NCBI GenBank assembly: GCA_964017125.1
Contig: OZ024911.1
Span: forward strand, 44,083,339-44,147,338
Origin: Flabesymbios commensalis
Lineage: Eukaryota; Annelida; Polychaeta; Terebellida; Flabelligeridae
Direction of reading: 5' to 3'
Length of the DNA: 64,000 bases
Below the pieces are notes generated by a model. That model had not been told where the DNA came from. It searched no databases and worked only from the letters and a program-made list of their open reading frames with translations. The stretch's first letter is position 1, and every line of letters starts with the position of its first letter. Made by a program: the position numbers and the translations under genes. Shown piece by piece: positions 1 to 11,709 of the stretch.

Positions 1-2329
1 CGCCTTCTCTCATGTTGCCGCTGAACATCATGTATCCAGATGGGGGACACATTAACTAATTCAAGTAATGATGCTGCATTGAAGCCCACACTTTATAGAG
101 AATAATTTTTTTGAAATATAGTTGTGGATGCCTGATGAAATCCTGAATTGTGAAATAAAAGGGTATAATTGTCAAAAGTACGTGTATTTTTCATTCATTT
201 TGAGCTGGATATTACGCCGGTAATATATACTAGCTTCAAATGTATAAAAGGATCAACAAATAAAGCAGCACTCAACGTGTTAGTGCTGGCGCTTCATATT
301 TTAACAAACAGTCCATCCTTAGTCCAATATGGTTAACTCTGCTAATTCACTCGAGATACCAATCATGTCTTTTGTTGGCGAGAGAGTGGCAGTTTACTTT
401 GCAAAGTAACAGTGAAATAAAGTGCTAAATTATGCGCCGCCGCCCGTTTTGATAAATTTGGTAACCTATAAGGGAGACAGAGCGTGATATTGCGAATAGT
501 CTGGCATCGCTTGTGACTTCATCCGTTGATTTGTGGTCAGTGCCTGACAGTGATGATTTGACCACAGTCTAGTCTGGCTGCTCTGGCAGACCCTACTGCT
601 CAGTGCACCAGAGACACGCTACTTCTACGAAAAGATGACCCCGGTCACTGTGCTATTCATCATCCACTTGTTCTTGCCGCGCCGATTCATACAGTGCCAG
701 ATAAAAAGAGAACGCCGACAGCAAGATCTAAAGCCAATCTAGAGGTTGTTTGTTCCGTTATCAATCATGAGAGGTTGCCAGTAAACTTCTGACGCCTGGT
801 TTTGTCCGGGAGGTGTTTTAATATCTTGTGTGTTTGATTATCATGATTATTAATATACTTGTTTTTATGCTGCATCAAGCATTGCGCCAGACAAGCATAT
901 TTCCTCACTTTGGTATTAAATGATCCTATCTGGCAAATATGACCCGTTGGCACTGGTGATTCGGGTGGTTATCTGTAGTTGAAATTCTACCAAATATAAT
1001 TATGTTACTTTCTGATATAGTTATACCGCAACAATATATTTCGCAAATTCTCACACATACTGTTTTCTTTGTATCTGTTTTATTTATAGCCCTACTTGAC
1101 TACTTTTTTCGTCAATAGTTTGTAATTAGACAAGAATTGCTCATAAACCACTCCGTGGATTTCAAAGTATGCATATAATGCTTCAGCCAATATGTGGGAG
1201 ATTTATCAGGACAAATAATTACTAGAGCGGGACATCGCATAATGTTCGAAAATAATGTAGGATGCGTATATGGTGTTACATTAGATGATATCGTACTGCA
1301 CCACGTGTAATCATATATTCAGGTGTCTAATGATATCACGACCATTACGGCTGAAATCATTTTCGTGCTATTATATTCTTGATATCTAGTAATGCAATAT
1401 GTCTAGGCCCACATTTTTCAAGTGAGCTTGACCATTATATTCTGCCTTAGTAAACGATTATTAGCGTATTTATAAGGTATTTATAGGCAGTGATAAGTAT
1501 AACAATGAACATTAAGGTGAATCGTGCTACTCAAGATCTGTATTTACTAATTAAGGTTATTGTACCTGCATATGTAAATTATATACTGGTAGCTAAAAAT
1601 GAGAGCCTCGTTTTCAAGCCCATCATCAACTATGCAGTATTGTCAGAGCCGTAATCGTGATAATGTGAATCTATTAAATTTATATATATGCAGTACAGTA
1701 CACACATGTAGAATTATCCTACATGTATGGTATTATACGTTAAATATGTTCCAACAATGTAATCGACCAAATTTAACTTATTGAGATAACTGCTCGTGTC
1801 AAATATATTTGCAGAAACAATGTACAACCAGTTTTCCAAGGCAACCATACAAACAGCTTGTGAGCGCAATATATTCTGGACCGTTATTTTGTCATTAACA
1901 CCGTTTTGAGCGGTTTCAGTTGTCTTCATGCCGTGACAGCATTGCCTACAAAAAATTGGCCCGTAATTTAGTTCGTAGTCTAAAATGATGTATCACCTCA
2001 AGCTTCCCATAGCCATCACATACCACAAGGTAATCGTTTTGGGAGCAAACAATTTTAAAATGGCGTTTTAGTGTCTATTTTGAATTTGAGTAATTTTGTC
2101 ATATTTACTTAAAGCTGCATAACTGTTTTGTTTATTTCGACCGAAATAACCTAAAATATTAAACACAATCATTCATATATTTTTAAAGGCTTTAGAAATG
2201 GACAAAATCGACGTAAATGTAGCTGGATTAGATAACTACGCGATACACCATCAAGTCATATGGTGTGGTAAATCGGTCCGTGTACAATATGTACGTAATA
2301 CTAATAGTGGTTAATTGTGGGCCAATATA
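1..2329. other. No recognisable gene
   Basis: AT-rich sequence with only short open frames of about 60-70 codons that resemble nothing I know. I see no splice-bounded coding exon, RNA gene or clear transposon end. A short frame at 634-741 begins with a hydrophobic stretch but has no other support. Confidence 0.5.
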
Positions 2330-2529
2330 ATATTACATTAGACCAACATCAAACCCCTTAATAACAAACACTAGACGTTGAGCCGCATTGGTCTAACGCT
2401 GGGCAAGAGCCGTAGACGATGGCCCCAAATTAGTTTGACATCTGACCAATGCCTCGTGTTGGCTGGGATGCCAAGCTCACACAAACCACAGGTTGGTGTC
2501 CTAAGACTAGGTCAGCCCCTATGATAACT

Positions 2530-2636
2530 CAGCAGGCACGAGTCAGTGACCCATTGATGGCTCAATGTTGGTTCAGCTTCTACGACGCTGGTACAACATT
2601 GACTCATCAATGGTTGAATTCCTCTTGTTTGCTGGG
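2530..2636. mobile_element. Small palindromic MITE of the CAGCAAACAC/AACGTTG type
   Basis: The left end reads CAGCAGGCACGAG and the right end CTCTTGTTTGCTGGG, which pair as imperfect terminal inverted repeats. The interior holds inverted CCAATGTTGG-like blocks. About a dozen relatives lie in this window. A more decayed related segment lies just to the left at about 2338-2420. No transposase is encoded; it would need one in trans. Confidence 0.6.
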
Positions 2637-5131
2637 AACTCAGCTACCGGTACCGTAAAGGCTGCTTTTTTTACAATTATTTTATTTTACCGCATTTCGC
2701 CATTTATATAACTGTATGTGATGACTAACGATGAAATAAGAATAAATAGTCTGATATTTTCGAATAGCATTGTCACTATAGATCGTGTTTTTCTTGTCAT
2801 TTAAAATTCACTTTGAATTCACTCATAGCATTGTCACTAAAAGACTGCGCGAAAAAAAAGATGATTTACATCACTGAATTGGTGTAACTCGGACTGCAAT
2901 TTCTCACGGTAGGGGGAGTGCGTCTTAATGGTGGGCCAGAGGCTCAGATGCTGGCACACACTTAAAAGCACCATGCTAAAACAGGGTCCTATTTTTCAAA
3001 TGAGTGACCTTCTCTATACCGGTACCGAAATTAAACATGACATTATATGCAGATATGACTCATATCACACAAAGTAATAACTTCTAGATATGTCTAACTG
3101 ACATGAGACAATACACTTTGTACTGTGAAATGTATATATGATGACTTAAAAAATAAGAATAATTTTAAAAGTCTTCCACTCTTTTTTCAATGATGACCGT
3201 TATCTGCCACTTGGAACTTTTAATGTCCTAGTTATACAGACAATGTGTCTTACTCCGCTGTGATCAGGTCTTTGTTTTGGTGGGGCAACAATATTAAAAA
3301 ACAACAAACTTAAATCCTTAATAACTCAGTAACCGGAGCAGTTAAATAAAAAAAACACCATTCTCCATGGATTAATCTTTTGATTAAAATAAACAAAACA
3401 GTCATGCAGCTTTAACTCGCTGGACCGTGAATATAAAACAGATGTAAGGTGTCGCAGGGATGATTCTTGACAAATTTCGCACTAATAAAATCCCAAATCG
3501 CCGCCTGTTGGCCATTTTTAATTGTTTTTCTCCGTATCTCGAAAGTCTTGTATGATAGCTGATCTATCAACTTCTGCTTCCTCATACTTCACATAACAAA
3601 TATGCAGAGCAATGTCAGCCAATGATCAGATTAACTTTGAGAGCAACGATTTAAAATGACCAATTGTGAATTTAAGTAATTTTGTGATATTTACGTAACT
3701 CAAAAACAAAGCAAAATAGCTGGACCATGAATATAGAACAAAATGTAAGGTTTCAAACAATAAAAACCCATCGTTAATTGTTTTTTTTTTCATTAGCTCG
3801 TAAATCTTGCATAATAGCTGAAGCTGTAATATGAAATAAACCTATAGACAGTTTCCTGATCTATATGAAAGTTAAAATATCCGACTGGCGGTAACGGATG
3901 GTTGCTTTCGTGTTCGTTTCCGAAATGTCAATCCTAGTGTATTATTAAAAGCACCAATTTAATATAATAAAAATCTAACTATCACACTAACATTTTTTTT
4001 CCCCATGTTTACTGTAGCAATGGATCATTAATTTTCCAAACAAGTACTTTGTACACTTCAAAGTTGTCGACCGTTGACAAATTTCAATGTGACGTTAAAA
4101 TGGTTGTTAACTAAATTGACCCTTGCACACAGCAGTTATGTAAAGCAAAGTACTCTCGGTATCATAATCTATAGAAAGCTATTATATTATTGTATCCAAA
4201 AGCTGTGAAAGCGACAGTTCTATAGTTGTAAAACTAAGACTAATGTCAACTAAGACTTGTGTAAGACTATTCTTGCTTTGAATTTTCATTCAATTGTACA
4301 TATATATAATTTATATATCGATATTCATGTAGAAAGCTAACCTTTTACCAGCAAATTTAACTTGATAAAATATAATAATGAATGCAATATTATATTTATA
4401 ATAAAACCAGTCATTTTTACATTCATGAGCACTAGTTATTGAGGACATAATCTGAAGTGCAAAGACGCAACATAAACTTAGATAAATTTAAAATTGTCAA
4501 GTGTGTGTCTGTTGTTTTAGTTAAACAAATCAAATTAACTCATTATTTGACAGTTTAATGTATTTTAAAGGTGCGGGTGCTAAAATATCATGCTGATTCT
4601 TTGTTGCCACGGTGATCACTGAGACTTGATACCGGGCATATAGAAATTCAAACAGTAAGACCAGCTTGAAAAACATAGTTCAGTTGTCTAAAGAACAAGA
4701 AAGGGTAAAAAATATCCAATCATTGTTTGTACTGAGATTTGTTTCCTCACTCAGTACAGCAAATGCTGAGCATCAGTCATCTGATAATGGTGTCACACTG
4801 CCAATGCATCCCCTTCGTCGGGAGTTTTGTCGATTAGGAGCATCTGCAGATCTCTGGTACTACCGCGGAACCATTTCTGGATACCGTGCTTCCCATATAT
4901 ACATGTTAAGTGTTCCTAACTCTTCAATAGAAGACATGTCTTTTATATCACTGTCACAGTGCACCTAAATATTATCTGAAAATGTTTATTCGAATGGAAT
5001 AGGTCATTGTCCGGGTTTATGTATATTAAATATTATATCGAGAGTGTAGAGCGCTGCATACCCAGCAAACACGAGGCATCTATACAATAGTGTAGTACCC
5101 TGATCCCCCATTGTATACTGATTGAACCCTT
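2637..5131. other. AT-rich spacer with decayed tandem-core relics
   Basis: Around 3300-3780 there are degenerate phrases such as 'gctggaccatgaatatagaacaaaatgtaagg' in shortened form, recognisable as decayed cores of the 144-bp unit that is intact at 5132-7687. A GC-richer islet at about 4666-4968 is open for 100 codons on the plus strand and partly open on the minus strand, but matches no family I recognise. An isolated CCCAGCAAACAC end is at about 5064. Confidence 0.45.
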
Positions 5132-7687
5132 AGCGAAGGGAGCTATGGATTCTCCTCCGTTTTTTTTTGGCCTCTTCTTTTGCCTATAACTTTGTGAGAA
5201 AATAAGCTAGGATAACAATTTTTGGTATGTGGGTTACTTCCAGGTGGCTAATGGGCGGGTTAAAATATTTTTAATCTGAATTCAATACGCAAGGTTGCAG
5301 AGGAGAAAATGATGATGTGACGGCGTTGGGCCGTCCGTAAACAATTCGTTTCCGGAGCATATCTCTGAAAGTACTTGTCCGATTGTCTTCAAATTTTACA
5401 CACAACACCCCTAGGGGGTCTAGGTGTGCCTTTTGGGGTATTTGAACTCTGACCTACTTCTGGTTCAGAACTATGACCTATTTAGACGTTTTGACGCGCA
5501 CTTCGTTTCCGGAGCAGATCTCGAAAAGTACTGGGCCGATGACAGTCATATTGCACATACATGTTCTCTAAGGTCCCTAGTTGTGCCTTTTCAGGTTTTT
5601 GGACCTTGACCTTGAAGTTGACCCAGCACTTTGACCTAATTTATAACATCGGTAAATCCGACTGAAAGATTTTGCGGAATATCATGAAAACCGCTCAAAA
5701 TAGCTACACCATTACTATAAAACAAATTGTGAGGTTTCAGGAGAGGATGCATCTTGAAAAATTTCAAGTCGATAAAATTAAAAATGGCCGCCTATCGGCC
5801 ATTATTCACCTCGACAGGCCTGATATTGCGGAATATCATGAAAACCGCTCAAGATAGCTACACCATTAATATCAAATAAATTGTAAGGTTTCAGGAGAGG
5901 ATGAATCCTGAAAAAATTGAAGTTGATAAAATTCAAAATGGCCGCCTATCAGCCATTATTCACCTCGACAGGCCTGATATTGTGGAATATCATGAAAACC
6001 GCTCAAGATATCTACACCATTACTATAAAACAAATTGTAAGGCTTCAGGAGAGGATGTATTTTGAAAAAAAATCATTTTGTCAAAGTTCAAAATGGCCGA
6101 TATTCAGCCATTATTCACTTTCACATGGCCGTTATTTGGTAAACCGTGCTAGATGGCTAGACCATTACTATAAAACAAAATGTGTGATTTCAGGAGAGGA
6201 TGCATCTTGGAAAAATTTGACTCGATAAAATTCAAAATGGCCGCTTATTGGCCATTATTCACTTTCACATGGCCGTTATTTGGTCAACCGTGCTAGATGG
6301 CTAGACCATTACTGTAAAACGAAATGTGAGATTTCAGATGAGAATGCATCTGGAAAAAAATTGACTTGATCAAATTTAAAATGGCCGCCTTTTCGGCCAT
6401 TATTCATTTTCACATGGCTGATATTTGGTAAACCGTGCTAGATGGCTAGACCATTACCTGATTACTATAAAACAAAGTGTGAGTTTTCGGGGGAGGATGC
6501 ACCCTGAAAATTTTTAGCTTACGAATTCAAAATGGCTGACAATCAGCATTATTTACCTCGATAGGCCTGATATCAGGTAAACCGTGCTAGATAGCTAGAC
6601 CATTACTATAAAACAAAATGTGACGTTTCGAGAGAGGATGCCTTTTAAAAACTTTCGAATCAATCGAATTCAAAATGGCCGCCTATCGGCCACTATTTAC
6701 TTGCACATTGCTGATATTTGGTAAACCGTGTTAGATAGCTGGACCATTACTATAAAACAAAATGTGAGATTACAAGAGAGGATGCATCTTGAAAAAAATT
6801 GACTCGATCAAATTCAAAATAGCCGCCTATCGGCCATTATTCACTTTCACATAGCCGGTTTTTAGTAACCGTACTAGATGGCTAGACCATTACTATAAAA
6901 CAAAATGTGAGATTTCAGGAGAGGATGTATCTTGAAAAATTTTGACTTGATCAAATTCAAAATGGCCTCCTATCGGCCATTATTCACTTTCACATGGGCG
7001 ATATTTGGTAAACCGTGCTAGATGGCTAGACCATTACTATAGAATGAAATGTGAAATTTCAGCTGAGGATGCATCTTGGAAAATTTTGACTTGATCAAAT
7101 TCAAAATGGCCGCCTTTAGGCCATTATTCACTTTCACATGGCCGATATTTGGTAAACCGTGCTAGATAGCTAGACGATTACTATAGAATGAAATGTGAGA
7201 TTTCAGCTGAGGATGCATCTTGAAAAATTCTGACTCGTTCAAATTCAAAATGGCCCCCTATCGGCCATTATTTACTTTCACATGCCCAATATTTTGCAAA
7301 CTGTGTTAGATGTTAGTCCATTACCATAAAACAAAATTTGAGGTTTCGGGGGAGGATGCACCCTAAGTTTTTAACTAATTTATATCGAATTCAAAATGAC
7401 CGTAAATCAGCTATTAGTTAACTCGATTGGCCTGATATCGGGTAAACTTTGCCAGATAGGTAGACCATTACTGGGATACTGATTAGGATCATTAATTTCA
7501 ATGGAGGTTTGCAATCTCTGACAGACTGTCTAGTTCTTATCTTACTCTTAGACTGGGCTTCTTAGACCTAGTTGTCTTGCGTCTTGATTTTTGACCTAGA
7601 CTAGGACTACATTAATAACCCTATGCAAAATTGCTTAAATCAAATTCTAATTCGGAGCGGGAGCTCCCGGACTTATGTAGTCTTGTT
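5132..7687. repeat. 2.56 kb tandem-core element, copy A
   Basis: This segment starts at AGCGAAGGGAGCTATGG and ends at GGAGCGGGAGCTCCCGG plus a short unique tail. It has a unique left section of about 500 bp, then roughly twelve tandem units of about 144 bp, each carrying 'aaaatggccgcctatcggcc', 'tttggtaaaccgtgctagat' and 'ggctagaccattactataaa', then a unique right section. A near-identical second copy is at 40206-42758. The short 5' end suggests copy A lost the AGCTCCCGCC leader that copy B keeps. Elements with unique flanks around 100-200 bp tandem cores are known in bivalves (pearl) and are often related to Helitrons; membership here is inference. Open frames inside it are chance products of the repeat. 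Confidence 0.85.
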
Positions 7688-7840
7688 AGGTATTATATAC
7701 AGAGTTGAGTGAATCACATTACCAGATATCCGGAAAACGGATGTGTGGTAATGATGGGAAGCCAGAATAGGTGTGAACTGCTCCGTGTTTGTCAGTGAAT
7801 ATCACTACCTTGCTGATGCAAGACTTTGAGCCTCTGTTGT

Positions 7841-7918
7841 TTCAATATTGGGCCAACGTCGCAGACGGCGGACCAACATTAAAACAACACATGCTCAACG
7901 CCTTGTGTTTGCCGGGTA
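7841..7918. mobile_element. Small MITE fragment, CAGCAAACAC/AACGTTG type
   Basis: Contains the family phrases 'gggccaacgtc', 'gaccaacatt' and the right end CTTGTGTTTGCCGGG. The left end is not clear. Confidence 0.45.
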
Positions 7919-9502
7919 ACATTACTGTTGTGGAGATTCCTCTCACCGCCAGCGGCTCTGATGGCTACCAAGCCTTCTTGCAGATCAATCCTATTAGTCA
8001 GGTATTCATTTGGGAATGGACTATGGCATATTTTGTGCCACACATCAAAGGTAATCCATTTCCTTGTGAAAGCACAGTTTTCTATGATGTACAAAATATA
8101 TCTTGCAAACTCTGTTTGTAGTCATTTGTGTAATATAGGTCTAACTCATTTATCTTCCACACCAACACTACCAGCACCACCATCGCCGCGCCAAAATCAC
8201 TAAAATTAAATTCTCAAGATGATTCAGCCATTTTACTCTGTTTTGCTCAATAACGGAAATCGTGGATGATAGCCAGAGCAGGACGGCTCAATTGTCTCAG
8301 ATCGTTAATAGGCGTAGAGTATAATCTTTACCTGTTTAAAGCGTGACGCAACCTTAATTTGTATTGATTAATGGTATTTTGATTCTTAAATTGCAGTCGG
8401 TTTAAATTGTTCTCTGTTATCATGTTTATGCATGACAGTAATGCTCTGTATTCAATTATGTGATGTAAGTTCACACAGTTTCAAATTCATTTAAATATTT
8501 CAAGAATAAGCAATATAAATCTGTCATTGGGAAGATTGGTCGATTATTGCTTGTTAATACAATCGGTATACCAAGGTCAACCAGCGTAACGTTAGTAGCC
8601 TGTTCTGTGCTTCAATATGAGATTATCGGCTCAGACGGTGCGTCAAATTTGAACTGCACATCGTCAAGATTTCGCTGGGATGTGGGAGTATCGCCGGCGT
8701 GGCTTTTGAAGTACACAGTTGTTCCGGGAAAACAACGTCAAGTACACTTTAGCAGAGAGGCATCTCTAGTTGGGTATTTAATTTACCATGGCAGCAGAGG
8801 TAATCGTAATACTCATCTCCGTTTAAACGATTTGAATTTCTTTAGAGCAGTCGAGGCAATGTTCATTTGTCCCCGTAAGGATATATAATTGCGAAGATGT
8901 TCATTGATTAAAGGCTTTAGTTTGATTATTTTGATAATCGGCATACGGATATCGACAATAATCCACCGTAAATCCACAGTAAATGAGCTTCATATAACTT
9001 ACATCTAGGATACCAGACATTCAGATGGATCCCGTTGATCTAAACTGAAACAATTAGCAAACCATAAAATATGTATAACTAAAATCAAACTATTCATTTT
9101 AATTAACATAACTCTCCGTCAAAAAACTGGAAGATGATCACGATGGCGGGGCGGGGGATTATAGTGGCTTTTGGCCTCTTGTTGATCATTGAGGGCGTGA
9201 TTGAGGGCGCGACATATACGTCAAGATTTGTCACAGCCTTGATGCCTTCGGCGCTCCTCGCTTTCAGCCTTTGGTCCCTGTCGGCTCGTTGAGGTCCCTC
9301 CCCTCCTATATGTGCACGGAACAGAAAAACATTAAGACCAACCTTGACTACAGAATAACGGTTTAAATGTATTCACGCTCAAATTCAAGCAGCGTGGGGC
9401 CAACGTGCAACGTGGCGGTGTAATGGCGTCAGGACAAATAAAAGAAGTGTTGTTGTCAGGTAATCCAACGAACACAATTCTCCAGTCCAGGCATCCGTTA
9501 GC
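7919..9502. other. Spacer with one unexplained open islet
   Basis: Mostly AT-rich and featureless. Between about 8480 and 8890 the plus strand is open for 113 codons (8547-8888) and the minus strand is also largely open in one frame with a single stop. Neither translation matches a family I recognise, so no gene is called. Confidence 0.35.
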
Positions 9503-9577
9503 CCCAGCCAACGCCGGCTCAGGGTTGTGCCAACGTTACAGACGTTGGCACAACCTTGAGCCGGCGTTGTGGCTGGG
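9503..9577. mobile_element. Near-perfect hairpin MITE
   Basis: Two arms of about 35 bp run from CCCAGCCAACGCCGG to CCGGCGTTGTGGCTGGG around a short TACAG centre, with only a few mismatches. It belongs by sequence (CCAACGT core) to the small palindromic MITE group. The closeness of the arms suggests a young insertion or gene-conversion-like homogenisation. Confidence 0.7.
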
Positions 9578-9816
9578 CCGGGTCATTATGAACATCTCTT
9601 CTGGAACGGTGGCTGTATCTGACGTATCAGTGAGCACATCTTGTTCCAGTCTCAGGCAGATATATCGCTTGCCAACGTGGAGGTATGCCTGTTTTTCGTT
9701 AAAAGGGAGTCTAGTTCGACATTGCTGCCTGGGGTGTAACGCGAAGTATGTCTTAATGAAAACTTCTCTCTATTTTCTGCTATTATGGTAAGGTCTAGTA
9801 ACCGCGGGGGGTTTAA

Positions 9817-10182
9817 AGGACTGGCACAGGCTAAAATCATAAAAAAATCGGTGATTTTATTTTGGCTTCTTAATATGACCATATGATGTAAACATGTCCA
9901 AAGACTAGAACTGCAAAAGTTTTTTAATTTTTCTGCTGCACATTCACCTGTTAGGCTAGATATAGAGACGAAATTCCGTATTTCTAATTATTGACAACCA
10001 TGTCAAAAATAAGAAATACGGCAATTTCGTCTCTATATCTAGCCTAACTGGTGAATGCGCAACAGAAAAATTAAAAAACTTTTGCAGTTCTAGTCTGTGG
10101 ACACGTTTACATCATATGGTCATATTAAGAAGCCAAAATAAAATCACCGATTTTTCTATGATTTTAGCCTTGGCCAGTCCCT
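9817..10182. mobile_element. 366-bp foldback element flanked by TTAA
   Basis: The left end AGGACTGGC...CTAAAATCAT and the right end ATGATTTTAG...GGCCAGTCCCT are inverted copies, and the inversion continues through almost the whole element (arms of about 170 bp meeting near position 10000). TTAA stands immediately outside both ends (9813-9816 and 10183-10186), the expected duplication for piggyBac or Kolobok-type transposases. It encodes nothing. Partial relatives lie at about 14085-14290, 24255-24350 and 26830-27040. Confidence 0.85.
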
Positions 10183-10409
10183 TTAATCTGGAACACAATT
10201 GGTCAGACGGATCTCTGGCCCAAGTGCAATTCCTCAGTTATAGTTAAAATTCTTTCTTAATGTTATATAAATTGTCTTTAATAAAATCATCAAATGTTGC
10301 TCCACTTATATAAATCATGATTATACGTGAAGCGGTTTCGTGTGACCGAAACAACCATAAATTGTCAGGAACAAGCAAATAATTATGATTCTTTGTAAAG
10401 GGCAACCAC

Positions 10410-10684
10410 CAGGGACGGATCCAGGGTAGAACAAAAGGCAGGGACACCGAAAGATAAAAATAGCACGTAGATAACATATAGATCAGTGTCGAGCGCTAGA
10501 GGCGCGAGCGATTTTTTGGGTCATACACTATTTCTAGGTATCCAAGGAATAACAAATGGGAAAATAACTGGCATTATCATCTAATCGAATTATTTTATAC
10601 ATACAATTATTTTTTCTAGATTTCGAAAGGTGCACTTAAAAATTAAAGGGGGGGTCTCCCCCCCCCCCCCTAGATCCGCCCCTG
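10410..10684. mobile_element. hAT-like MITE with 5-bp target duplication
   Basis: Ends CAGGGACGGATCCAGGG and CCCCTAGATCCGCCCCTG form terminal inverted repeats. The flanks carry ACCAC on both sides (10405-10409 and 10685-10689). CAGGG termini with a 5-bp duplication are described for a subset of hAT elements. It encodes nothing. The element at 32792-33158 has the same kind of ends and duplication length. Confidence 0.8.
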
Positions 10685-10689
10685 ACCAC

Positions 10690-11316
10690 TTCCTTGGTGC
10701 TAAAACTTTGTTTGGAGTAACAATGGAAGAGCGCCTAGTAAATGTCGCGGACAACCACATTTTGCGAGTATATGGTTACATGTACTTCCACACCTTATTA
10801 CGAACCCTGATTTATTAAAGTTGCCAAACCGGTGTGTTCAAATTAGATATCATCATAGTGCGTTCAAATTTTGACTTAAATTTCGAGGACATTACTAATT
10901 CAAATGAAAACAATTGTATTGTTTATAGTCTTGTGTAAGCTATTCGTTCGTTGACTATTATGTATAGCTTCATGTCTTCGTTGCCTGTGTGTATGCGGTG
11001 GAGAATAACTAAATATGAAATGAATGTACAGCTAATGACACCGTCTGGATCGCCATGTGGGGTCATTCTGCCTCGGACCTGGAAGATGACTGTTCCACTA
11101 ACACCAGATGTCCACCCCGGACTAATGCTTGTCTGGAACGTCATGGAATCATAACCTGTCCTGATTCCACGTCGCTCCAGCCTGCCCGAGTTTTTGTCTA
11201 TTTTTGTCGACGCCCAACATGGATTCAAAACCATTCAGCTCCTGTACTCCAACAGTAGTGGAGCCAGTGCCTTATTTCCTTCGTCTTTGAAATGTAACCC
11301 TTATTTCAGAAGTTGC
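10690..11316. other. No recognisable gene
   Basis: Several overlapping short frames on both strands between 10923 and 11412 shadow one another; none resembles a known protein and no splice-bounded exon stands out. Confidence 0.4.
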
Positions 11317-11397
11317 CCCAGCAAACACTATACTAGTATATTGACCCGATGTTGTTTACGACAGTGGCCCAACTTTAAAACAACTTACCTGCCAGGG
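11317..11397. mobile_element. Small MITE, CAGCAAACAC/AACGTTG type
   Basis: Begins CCCAGCAAACACTA and ends CTGCCAGGG; internal 'cccgatgttg' and 'gtggcccaac' are diverged inverted cores. A decayed copy. Confidence 0.5.
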
Positions 11398-11647
11398 CCC
11401 TCGTTTTCCTGACTCCCCTATTTCCCATAACCGTGATTTATCGGGATATGTAGGCCCAGCCTTGACAACCAGCAACATGCAAAACGTGCCCCACTTCATG
11501 GATAGCTTACATCATCAATAATTTGACATGGTTTGCCGGCTAACACTGATGATTAGCTGAAAGTATGGTCTGACAAGCGACTGCTAATAGTGTCACTGTG
11601 CGAGTGGGCACTTTCAGGGATGAACCAGAAACATAGATCGTCCCGTC

Positions 11648-11705
11648 GGATATGAAAGGGTGTATCTGCCACTTTGTAAAGTGACAGATACACCTTTTCA
11701 TATCC
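11648..11705. repeat. 58-bp hairpin
   Basis: GGATATGAAAGGGTGTATCTG pairs with CAGATACACC-TTTCATATCC across a CACTTTGTAAAGTG centre. Only one or two mismatches are present and the loop is about 2 nt. Too tight a loop for a typical pre-microRNA; a foldback transposon remnant is more likely. Confidence 0.65.
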
Positions 11706-11709
11706 ACCA

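Noticed and set aside
5424-6228. Open frames inside the tandem-core element, one also found at 40507-40692
   Set aside because: They recur because the element is duplicated; no protein-like conservation beyond DNA identity.
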